Shown here piece after piece: positions 36,889 through 42,865 of a stretch of DNA of 42,865 bases. Both the position numbers and the translations under genes were made by a program. Source of the stretch: Actinomycetes bacterium (GTDB lineage Bacteria > Actinomycetota > Actinomycetes > JAHEKZ01). The stretch spans positions 1 to 42,865 of the forward strand of contig JAHELE010000011.1 of NCBI GenBank assembly GCA_024644345.1. Direction: 5' to 3'. The notes under the pieces are model-generated. The model was not told the origin of the DNA. It made no database searches and worked only from the letters and a program-made list of their open reading frames with translations. Each line of letters begins with the position of its first letter. Position 1 is the stretch's first letter.

Positions 36889-37676
36889 GCAAGCGCGGGG
36901 AGTCACACATCATCCGTCCCTACGGCGACGCCACCGGCGACGGACAGGTTCAGATTTCTTTCACCCTGCCCGTTGTCCACGACAAGCGCGCCGAAGGAGC
37001 GGCCCTGCAGCTCGCCGGGAAGATGGGCCTAGAGCCGGCCATGGTCGTGCACGCCAAAGCGATGGGCCCGCACTTCACCTTCTTTGTCGTCTACGGCCGG
37101 TGCAGCCACCTCGTCGACCTCGACAAGGTCGTGGTCATCGAGCGAGAGTTCCCACTGCTGTCACCCAAAGAGGTCAGTGCTTCGGTCAAACGCGCTCTGC
37201 AGCGCCCGTTGGTCGTGATCGGTGCTTGCATCGGAACCGATGCCCATACCGTCGGGATCGATGCGATCCTGAATATCAAGGGGTGGGCCGGCGAGAAGGG
37301 GCTTGAGGCGTACAAAGGGATGGAGGTGCACAACCTCGGCGCTCAGGTCTCGGTTCCTGACCTCGTCGAGCGTGCCCAGTCGCTCAAGGCCGACGCCGTC
37401 CTAGTCAGCCAGGTTGTCACGCAGCGGGACGCCCACCTGCACAACGTGACCCAGATGTCAGCCGCCTTTCGCGAGGCCTACCCCGCTGGCAAGGCACCGG
37501 TCCTGATCGTCGGCGGTCCCCGCTTCGACGAAGGGGCGGCAGAGCAGCTAGGCGTCGACCGCGTCTTCGTGAAAGGAACGACGCCCGGCGAGGTCGCCAG
37601 CTACCTCGTCCACCGCCTCTGCAGCCCGCCATCGAAGAAGCCAGCCCGTCCCAAGAAGAAGGCGAACGCGCGATGA
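36885..37676 (+). CDS. kamE: Beta-lysine 5,6-aminomutase beta subunit KamE
   Basis: A 263-residue subunit that binds adenosylcobalamin and carries the PLP lysine. The base-off B12 motif is DAHTVG at residues 119-124 (His121 as cobalt ligand), and Lys132 in LNIKGWAGEKG, 11 residues later, matches the PLP lysine of the clostridial enzyme. A Rossmann-like B12 domain follows (with VLIVGGPRFDE). The C terminus ends in a short Lys/Pro-rich tail. ATG overlaps the kamD stop (ATGA), so the two subunits are translationally coupled. The organism must make or import B12; no cobalamin riboswitch is seen nearby. Confidence 0.95.
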   Translation: MSKRGESHIIRPYGDATGDGQVQISFTLPVVHDKRAEGAALQLAGKMGLEPAMVVHAKAMGPHFTFFVVYGRCSHLVDLDKVVVIEREFPLLSPKEVSASVKRALQRPLVVIGACIGTDAHTVGIDAILNIKGWAGEKGLEAYKGMEVHNLGAQVSVPDLVERAQSLKADAVLVSQVVTQRDAHLHNVTQMSAAFREAYPAGKAPVLIVGGPRFDEGAAEQLGVDRVFVKGTTPGEVASYLVHRLCSPPSKKPARPKKKANAR

Positions 37677-38080
37677 CCGAGACACCGGACCGGCTCGGGC
37701 GGAGCGTCACGCACCGCCGTTACGTTCCGTACTCCCATGCCCACTACGCCGGGAACCTGGTCGATGGGGCGTACACCCTGGGCCTGTTCGGTGACGTGGC
37801 CACCGACCTGATGATCGTCACGGACGGAGACGAAGGTCTGTTCGCCTCGTACTCCGACATTCAGTTCACGGCGCCGGTGAGGGCGGGGGACGTCCTAGAG
37901 GTGACCGCGACGGTGACCCGCGTCGGACGCCGCAGTCGTGAGCTGGCCTTCTCAGCCCACGTCGTCAGCCGTGGGCGACCCGATCTGGGCGAGGCAGCAG
38001 CACAGGTTCTGGCCGAGCCCGAGCTGGCAGTGGCTGCTATCGGCACCATCGTGGTGCCCCCTTCCGCCGAGGGAGCGTAA
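37673..38080 (+). CDS. kal: 3-Aminobutyryl-CoA ammonia-lyase Kal (hotdog fold)
   Basis: A 135-residue hotdog-fold enzyme that removes ammonia from L-3-aminobutyryl-CoA to give crotonyl-CoA, the last amine-losing step of the pathway. The conserved HAHYAGNLVDGAYTLGLFGDVAT and DGDEGLFASY match the Kal family. The ATG overlaps the kamE stop (ATGA), and it is the last gene of the operon before lnt, 18 nt downstream. Its presence implies that 3-aminobutyryl-CoA is made in this cell although the usual CoA-forming Kce is not in the window. Confidence 0.88.
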   Translation: MTETPDRLGRSVTHRRYVPYSHAHYAGNLVDGAYTLGLFGDVATDLMIVTDGDEGLFASYSDIQFTAPVRAGDVLEVTATVTRVGRRSRELAFSAHVVSRGRPDLGEAAAQVLAEPELAVAAIGTIVVPPSAEGA

Positions 38081-38086
38081 TCGGGT

Positions 38087-38098
38087 TACCGTCGTCAG
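38087..38098 (+). promoter_or_regulatory. Leaderless promoter of lnt
   Basis: TACCGT at 38087-38092 ends 6 nt before the GTG of lnt, in the 18-nt gap after kal. It lets lnt be expressed apart from the lysine operon. Confidence 0.5.
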
Positions 38099-39670
38099 GT
38101 GAGCACGGTCGCTGAGGACGTTCCCGAGACTTCCTCAGGCGTGCCCATACCGGGATCACGGATCCCGCTGTGGGGTTCGGCAGTGGCAGCCGCCGCAGCC
38201 GGTGGACTCCTCGTCCTCGCCTTCCCACCGTTCGATCTGTGGCCGCTTGCGCCCCTGGCCTGCGCGCTCCTGCTCGCAGCAATCGATTCCGCCTGCCGCA
38301 CGTGCCAGCCCGCAAGGCGGGGTGCGCTCGTCGGTGCTGCTTTCGGTGTCGTCTTCTTCGCGCTGCTGACCGCGTGGCTTCGCGTCATCGGCCCGGATGC
38401 CTGGCTGCTGATCATCGGGCTCTCCGCGGCCTTCACTGCCCTGTTCGGTGCCGGAACCGCGGTGCTGCTCCGCCTCCCCGGGTGGCCGCTGTGGGTGGCT
38501 GGCTGGTGGGTTGCGGTCGAGGCGGTTCGGGGGCGGGTGCCCTTTGGCGGATTCCCATGGGGGCGTCTCGGCCACTCACAAGCCGATGCACCAACAGCGG
38601 CCTGGGCATCCATCGGCGGCGTTCCGCTTCTCGGCTTCGTCGTGATGCTGAGCGGGTGCCTCCTCTGGGTGGCGGTGCGGTCCGCTCGTGGCCGCCGGGC
38701 CGTGCGCGCAGTGGTCGCCGTCGGCGCGGCAGTGTTCCTCCTGGCCAGCGGTCTGGCCATCCCGCTCGCGGACGACGGCCGCCCCCTCACTGTCGCCATC
38801 GTGCAGGGCAACGTCCCCCAGACCGGAATGGACGCCTTCGGCCAGCGTGAGGCTGTCCTGTCGGCGCATCTTGATGCCACGCACCGGCTGGCCGCGGACG
38901 TGCGGCGTGGCGTGACACCAGCACCTGACGTCGTCATCTGGCCCGAGAACGCCTCTGACATCGACCCGGCCCTCGATGCCGACGCGTTCGCTGCGATCGA
39001 CGCTGCCGTCAAGGATGTCGGCGTGCCCGTCCTTGTGGGCATGGTGGTGGAGGTTGACGGCGGGGCGCGGGTCGCCAACCAGGGAACGGTCTGGAGTCCG
39101 GTCGACGGGCCGGGGGAGTCGTACGTCAAGCAGAACTTGGTTCCGTTCGGCGAGTACGTCCCCTTCCGTTCGACGCTCGAGCGGGTGATCTCCAGACTCG
39201 ACCGGATTCCGCGTGACTTCGTCGCGGGGGACGAACCTGGCGCCCTCGATCTCGGCCCGGTGGTCGTGGGCGACGTCATCTGCTTCGACGTCGCGTACGA
39301 CGCCGCCGTACGTGATGCGGTGGCCGACGGAGCCGAGCTGATCACCGTGCAGACCAACAACGCGACATACGGCCGCACAGGGCAAGTGCCCCAGCAGTGG
39401 GCGATCAGCCGGCTACGCGCCGTCGAGCACGGCCGCACGGTGCTGGTGGCATCGACCAGCGGGATCAGCGGAGTCGTCGCACCGGACGGAACGGTCGTGG
39501 CGCAGACCACGGAGTTCGTCCAGGAGGTGGTCGTCGAGACCGTTGTGGCAAGAAGTGACCAGACGATCGCCACGCGCGTCGGGAGCTGGCCCGAATGGGC
39601 TCTCAGCTTGATGGGCTTGGGCGCGGTTGTGTTCGCTCTCGTGCGTCGACGAGGCAGAATCGGCGCATGA
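38099..39670 (+). CDS. lnt: Apolipoprotein N-acyltransferase Lnt
   Basis: A 523-residue membrane enzyme that adds the third acyl chain to the N-terminal Cys of lipoproteins. About six N-terminal and one C-terminal helix surround an outer nitrilase-like domain with the triad Glu283 (WPENAS), Lys344 ([15 protein letters not shown]) and Cys395 (DVICFD). The gene overlaps the ppm start by 4 nt (ATGA). In mycobacteria Lnt is fused to Ppm1 in one protein; here they are separate but coupled. The window also encodes at least one lipoprotein substrate, the FKBP lipoprotein. GTG start with leaderless promoter. Confidence 0.94.
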   Translation: MSTVAEDVPETSSGVPIPGSRIPLWGSAVAAAAAGGLLVLAFPPFDLWPLAPLACALLLAAIDSACRTCQPARRGALVGAAFGVVFFALLTAWLRVIGPDAWLLIIGLSAAFTALFGAGTAVLLRLPGWPLWVAGWWVAVEAVRGRVPFGGFPWGRLGHSQADAPTAAWASIGGVPLLGFVVMLSGCLLWVAVRSARGRRAVRAVVAVGAAVFLLASGLAIPLADDGRPLTVAIVQGNVPQTGMDAFGQREAVLSAHLDATHRLAADVRRGVTPAPDVVIWPENASDIDPALDADAFAAIDAAVKDVGVPVLVGMVVEVDGGARVANQGTVWSPVDGPGESYVKQNLVPFGEYVPFRSTLERVISRLDRIPRDFVAGDEPGALDLGPVVVGDVICFDVAYDAAVRDAVADGAELITVQTNNATYGRTGQVPQQWAISRLRAVEHGRTVLVASTSGISGVVAPDGTVVAQTTEFVQEVVVETVVARSDQTIATRVGSWPEWALSLMGLGAVVFALVRRRGRIGA

Positions 39671-40404
39671 CCGACGACGTCCTGGTGATCATCCCTACGT
39701 TCAATGAACGGCAGTCCCTACCGCAGATCGTCGAACGCGTTCGTTCTCGTACGCCTGACGTTCACATCCTGGTGGTCGACGACAACAGCCCGGACGGAAC
39801 CGGTGACCTGGCCGAGGAGCTGGCCAAGGGTGACGCGCACGTGCACGTCCTGCACCGCACGACTAAGAACGGGCTGGGCGCCGCGTACCTGGCCGGGTTC
39901 CGCTGGGGGATGAGCCGAGGGTTCGACGTGCTGGTCGAGATGGACGCTGACGGATCACACCGTCCGGAGCACCTCCCCGACATGTTGGCGGCGCTCGACG
40001 GTGCCGACGTGGTGATCGGCTCGAGGTGGGTTCCTGGGGGTGGCGTGGTCAACTGGCCCCGCCACCGTCAGTGGCTCTCGCAAGGAGGAAACCGCTACAC
40101 ACAGACCATGCTGGGCCTTGGGGTTCGCGATGCAACCGCTGGATACCGGGTCTACCGCCGCGATGCCCTCGAACGGATGGATCTGGCCAGCGTGGCCTCG
40201 CAGGGTTACTGCTTCCAGGTGGATCTGACCCGTCGCGCCGCCGCCGCGGGGCTCCGCATCGTCGAGGTGCCGATCACGTTCGTCGAGCGCGAGGAGGGCG
40301 AGAGCAAGATGAGCGGCGTGATCGTGGCAGAGGCGCTCTGGCGTGTCACCCAGTGGGGCGTGGTGCAACGCGCCCGACAACTCGACCCTCGTGGCACCCA
40401 CTGA
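39667..40404 (+). CDS. ppm1: Polyprenol-phosphate mannosyltransferase (Ppm1 catalytic domain)
   Basis: A 245-residue GT2 glycosyltransferase that moves mannose from GDP-mannose to polyprenol phosphate, giving the donor for lipoglycan and protein mannosylation outside the cell. Motifs: [41 protein letters not shown] (metal-binding DAD) and IGSRWVPGG. No membrane helix is apparent, so it is the soluble type that in mycobacteria is tied to an Lnt domain. ATG overlaps the lnt stop, and fxsA starts at its stop (TGATG). CAGAAT lies 6 nt before the ATG, a weak leaderless -10 inside lnt. Confidence 0.93.
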   Translation: MTDDVLVIIPTFNERQSLPQIVERVRSRTPDVHILVVDDNSPDGTGDLAEELAKGDAHVHVLHRTTKNGLGAAYLAGFRWGMSRGFDVLVEMDADGSHRPEHLPDMLAALDGADVVIGSRWVPGGGVVNWPRHRQWLSQGGNRYTQTMLGLGVRDATAGYRVYRRDALERMDLASVASQGYCFQVDLTRRAAAAGLRIVEVPITFVEREEGESKMSGVIVAEALWRVTQWGVVQRARQLDPRGTH

Positions 40405-40877
40405 TGCTGTTTCTCTTTCTGCTGATCTTCATCGGTGGCCCGATTCTCGAGCTGTACGTCGGCACGGTGGTCGTGGATGCCGTGGGTTTCGACACCGCAC
40501 TCCTCCTGCTGCTGGCGGCGTCGGTTGCCGGGATTCTTGTGATGCGCAGGGCATGGCAACGTCGCCCTCGCACTCCTGACAGTGCCCTGCTGATGCTCGC
40601 GGGTGTATTTCTGCTGCTACCCGGATACGTCTCAGACGTCGTGGGTCTGCTACTGCTCGTGCCACCAGTCCGAGCGGTCCTACGCGTGTGGATCGGTCAA
40701 CGCGTGGAGCGAAGGCTGGCCACCTGGAACCTCTCGATCCTGCGTTGGGACGACTCCTCAGGGTGGTTGCGTCGCGCTGACGTGGTCCCTGGTGAAGTCA
40801 TCGACGATGAGCCGGGCGACAACGGGGTGATTCGTGGCGAGATCGTTGACGATTCGTCCGACGACGGTTCAGGGTGA
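40404..40877 (+). CDS. fxsA: FxsA family membrane protein
   Basis: A 157-residue protein of the FxsA family. Two hydrophobic segments (about 1-20 and 27-45) and a third (about 60-90, LLPGYVSDVVGLLLLVPPVR) carry the family motif PGYVSD. E. coli FxsA protects from phage T7 exclusion by F; its cellular role is poorly understood, so function here is open. The C terminus is charged and acidic (VIDDEPGDNGVIRGEIVDD). The ATG overlaps the ppm stop by 1 nt. The gene is convergent with rbpA, only 4 nt apart. Confidence 0.88.
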   Translation: MLFLFLLIFIGGPILELYVGTVVVDAVGFDTALLLLLAASVAGILVMRRAWQRRPRTPDSALLMLAGVFLLLPGYVSDVVGLLLLVPPVRAVLRVWIGQRVERRLATWNLSILRWDDSSGWLRRADVVPGEVIDDEPGDNGVIRGEIVDDSSDDGSG

Positions 40878-40881
40878 ACGG

Positions 40882-41235
40882 CTAGGCGGAGCGACGAGCC
40901 GGACCGCCTGAGGCGCGCAGGAGCTCAAGACGCTCCTCGAGCAGCTCTTCCAGCTCGGGGATCGACCGCCGCTCGAGCAGCATGTCCCAGTGGGTGCGGG
41001 TCGGCTTGATGGCTTTCTCTTCCGGAAGCGGCACGTCACGAGCGATCGAGACGGCGCCGCACACGCGGCACTCCCAACGGGCAGGGACGTCCGCCTCGAC
41101 GGAGAAGGGCATGGTGAAGGAGTGACCCTCTGGGCAGTCGTACGTGACGTCGAGACGCGCAGCTGGCTCCACGCCTTCGTCGTTCTCGTAGCTCGTGGTG
41201 CCCAACCGGGTGCCCCGGAGCGAGCGCTCAGCCAT
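40882..41235 (-). CDS. rbpA: RNA polymerase-binding protein RbpA
   Basis: A 117-residue actinobacterial transcription factor that binds the housekeeping sigma factor and the RNA polymerase beta subunit and stabilises open promoters; it also affects rifampicin tolerance. The start MAERSLRGTRLG, the zinc-binding or core-domain segment CPEGHSF...CRVCG, the basic linker and the sigma-interacting helix (TRTHWDMLLERRSIPELEELLEERL, beginning near residue 78) are all present. ATG at 41235 with AGGAGG upstream is chosen over a TTG 6 nt earlier. A sigma-R-type promoter lies about 50 nt upstream. Gene pairing with ppm1 is conserved with mycobacteria. Confidence 0.96.
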   Translation of the reverse strand: MAERSLRGTRLGTTSYENDEGVEPAARLDVTYDCPEGHSFTMPFSVEADVPARWECRVCGAVSIARDVPLPEEKAIKPTRTHWDMLLERRSIPELEELLEERLELLRASGGPARRSA

Positions 41236-41264
41236 GGTCAACCTCCTCTGTCGATGCCTACGGC

Positions 41265-41290
41265 AACGCCTTAGGGCTTCGACGGATTCC
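41265..41290 (-). promoter_or_regulatory. Sigma-R-type promoter of rbpA
   Basis: GGAAT at 41290-41286, 18 nt, GTT at 41267-41265 on the minus strand, an exact match to the GGAAT-N18-GTT consensus of SigR/SigH ECF promoters. Start of transcription is expected near 41257, leaving a 20-nt leader with AGGAGG (41247-41242). Confidence 0.7.
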
Positions 41291-41390
41291 CGGCCAGAAC
41301 GGTTCCCTCCCGATCTGTCCGTTTTGTACCCCTAGAATGTCCCATTCGAGCACGGCGGACGCCAGCCGCCATCCGGGGGAGTGACCGGAC

Positions 41391-42749
41391 TCACAGCACG
41401 GCGGGTCGACGGTTCCCGACGGCATCGATTGCGTCGCCGACCCGGACCCTCCGGAGCAGCAGCCCGCCGGCCACGAAGAAGACGACCAAGACAACGATCG
41501 CCACGCGGTAGGAGCCGGAGAGCTCGTAGGTGAGGGCGAAGGTCAAGGTGCCGAGCCAGCTCGTCCCGCGCTCGGAGATCTCATAGAAGGCGAAGTACTC
41601 GGCTTCTCGCTGCCGGGGGATGAGCTGGGAGTAGAGCGATCGGGAGAGCGCCTGCGACCCCCCGAGCACGAAACCGATCACGGCCGCGATGCCGTACACC
41701 CCGAGTGGCTGCTCCTGGGGCAGGAAGTAGGCCACCACCAGGATGCCGCCCCAGACGACCAGTGCGTTGAGGATCACCCGCTGGGCGCCCCACCGGGCTG
41801 CCAGGCGTCCGAGGGCCAACGCACCGGCGAAGGCGACAACCTGCACGAGCAGGATGACCGAGATCGAGACGGAGGTGTCGAGGAGGAGCTCCTTCTCGAT
41901 GTAGACCGCGGCCAGGGCGATCACCGTCTGGATGCCGTCGTTGTAGAGCAGGTAGGCGAGCAGGAAGAGCAGCGTCTGCGGGTAACGCTTGATGTCGCGC
42001 AAGGTGCCGGCGAGCTGTCGGAACCCGCTCGTGAGGACGCCGCCCCGAACCGTCCCGCTCGCTGTGCCGCCCGTCGTTGGACGCTGCACGTCGCGCAGTC
42101 CGACAAACGGGATGACTGTGAAGAGCGCCCACCAGACGCCGGCTGACAGCAGCGCGATGCGAACGGCCTCGCGCTCAGTGACACCGAACGCCTCGTGACC
42201 GAGGTACAGCACGAGGTTGAGGACCAGGAGCAGCGCTCCGCCGAGGTACCCGAGCGCCCACCCGCGTGATGAGACCCGATCTCGCTCGTCGGCTGTGGAG
42301 ATCTGTGGCAGGAAGGCGTTGTAGACCACAACGCTCATACCGAACGCCAGGTTGGCGATGACGAAGAGGAGGCCACCGAGCACGTAGCGACCGTCTGTCA
42401 GTACCACCATCAGCATCGTCGCAAACGAGCCGATGCCGGCGAACGACGCGAGCAGCTGCCGCTGGTGGCCGATCCGGTCGGCAATCGCGCCGGTCACGGG
42501 CAGCACGAGGACCTGGAGCACGACCGAGACCGAGACAAGGAGCGAGAAGTACGAACCCGGTCGCACATCCCACAACAAGAACCCGACTCGGCCGTCACTG
42601 CCGGCGGCGTCCTCGGCCAAGGTGGTGAGGTAGGGGCCCAGAAAGACGGTGACGACCGTCGTGGAGAACGCGGAGTTCGCCCAGTCGTAGAAGTACCAGG
42701 CACGTTGCTGTCTACGGTTGTTCGCGGATGTGGCGTCGGCGTCGGTCAT
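41391..42749 (-). CDS. MFS transporter, UMF1/Atg22 family
   Basis: A 452-residue membrane protein with about 12 helices. The N-terminal WYFYDWANSAFSTTVVTVF is the hallmark of the UMF1 family (related to yeast Atg22), and YNAFLPQI and GGSQALSRSLYSQLIP are conserved. Atg22 exports amino acids from the vacuole; bacterial substrates are largely unknown. The loop between halves (about 235-260) is Thr/Gly-rich. ATG overlaps the stop of the upstream glycerophosphodiesterase gene by 4 nt (ATGA), so transporter and enzyme are coupled and may work on the same metabolite, perhaps glycerophosphodiesters or their products; this is inference. Confidence 0.9.
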   Translation of the reverse strand: MTDADATSANNRRQQRAWYFYDWANSAFSTTVVTVFLGPYLTTLAEDAAGSDGRVGFLLWDVRPGSYFSLLVSVSVVLQVLVLPVTGAIADRIGHQRQLLASFAGIGSFATMLMVVLTDGRYVLGGLLFVIANLAFGMSVVVYNAFLPQISTADERDRVSSRGWALGYLGGALLLVLNLVLYLGHEAFGVTEREAVRIALLSAGVWWALFTVIPFVGLRDVQRPTTGGTASGTVRGGVLTSGFRQLAGTLRDIKRYPQTLLFLLAYLLYNDGIQTVIALAAVYIEKELLLDTSVSISVILLVQVVAFAGALALGRLAARWGAQRVILNALVVWGGILVVAYFLPQEQPLGVYGIAAVIGFVLGGSQALSRSLYSQLIPRQREAEYFAFYEISERGTSWLGTLTFALTYELSGSYRVAIVVLVVFFVAGGLLLRRVRVGDAIDAVGNRRPAVL

Positions 42750-42865
42750 CGTGGGGGCCGCCAGCCGCGGGCGGTGAAGACCGATGCCAGCACCTCGGTG
42801 TCGTCACTCATCACCCCGTCGACCCCTCTCGCGAGCAGGCGTTCCATCTCCGCGCCATCGTTGAC
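42746..42865 (-). CDS. Glycerophosphodiester phosphodiesterase, C-terminal end
   Basis: The last 39 residues of a GDPD-family enzyme; the rest lies beyond the window. Seen: the VND pattern, then EMERLLARGVDGVMSDD, which closes the TIM barrel in this family, and a short tail RGWRPPR. GDPD enzymes split glycerophosphodiesters to glycerol-3-phosphate and an alcohol. Whether it is secreted cannot be told. The stop overlaps the UMF1 transporter start (ATGA). Confidence 0.75.
   Translation of the reverse strand, partial: VNDGAEMERLLARGVDGVMSDDTEVLASVFTARGWRPPR

Noticed and set aside
38095-39573. Long open frame (492 codons) antisense to lnt
   Set aside because: Ser/Thr/Pro/Arg-rich shadow of a gene with an intact catalytic triad on the other strand.

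Overview
The window is a stretch of core chromosome from a high-GC actinobacterium (Actinomycetota). The clearest marker is a complete Pup-proteasome locus, which is nearly confined to this phylum, together with pafBC, rbpA, a Ppm-type polyprenol-phosphate mannosyltransferase, many GTG/TTG starts and frequent leaderless promoters. Gene order matches, from memory, the Mycobacterium tuberculosis Rv2119-Rv2089 block (RecB-like nuclease, trmI, mpa, dop, pup, prcB, prcA, pafA, pafB, pafC, tatA, tatC, helY, 5'-3' exonuclease, pepE) and later the ppm1/rbpA pair. The beta-lysine cluster would fit a soil or aquatic Propionibacteriales-like lineage, but genus cannot be fixed from the sequence alone. I see no rRNA, tRNA, insertion sequence, prophage or CRISPR array, and no gene-free stretch longer than 300 bases; the longest gap is 25499-25747.

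Layout. 1-4588: end of a HAD phosphatase, then on the minus strand a Cas4/AddB-like RecB-family nuclease followed by an FtsX/MacB-type ABC exporter pair. 4644-13303: a site-2 protease with a CBS-like tail, TrmI, and the proteasome block mpa-dop-pup-prcB-prcA-pafA. 13422-20668: two FKBP-type prolyl isomerases (one a two-domain lipoprotein), a DUF3866 protein, the DNA-damage regulators pafB-pafC, a zinc-ribbon protein of unknown role, tatA-tatC and a diacylglycerol-kinase-like enzyme. 20678-30932: helicase HelY, a 5'-3' exonuclease, a DUF1801/chloramphenicol-phosphotransferase-like pair, an Xaa-Pro peptidase, an acyl-CoA dehydrogenase, an Lrp regulator, a secreted CAP protein and a cyclase fused to a degenerate alpha/beta hydrolase. 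30975-38080: a beta-lysine degradation cluster, kamA divergent from kdd-amidohydrolase-kamD-kamE-kal. 38099-42865: lnt-ppm-fxsA, convergent rbpA, a UMF1 transporter and the end of a glycerophosphodiesterase.

How the genes work together. Mpa, PrcA/PrcB, Pup, PafA and Dop form one tagging and degradation machine; Pup here ends in Glu, so it is ligation-ready without deamidation. PafB/PafC probably control the DNA-damage response, and a RecA-NDp/PafBC-like promoter sits in front of the RecB-like nuclease in the same window. KamA, KamDE, Kdd and Kal would take L-lysine via beta-lysine and 3,5-diaminohexanoate towards crotonyl-CoA, but the cleavage enzyme Kce is not in the window and a YtcJ-like amidohydrolase occupies the middle of the operon. 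Lnt and Ppm are overlapping partners of lipoprotein and glycolipid assembly.

Transcription. At least nine genes have a TANNNT -10 element ending 6-7 nt before the start codon, the signature of leaderless mRNAs; this revises several starts. rbpA has a textbook sigma-R-type promoter (GGAAT-N18-GTT). The most unusual items are the kce-less lysine cluster with its embedded amidohydrolase, the pseudo-hydrolase cyclase, the Glu-ended Pup, and the candidate damage-inducible and redox-inducible promoters.
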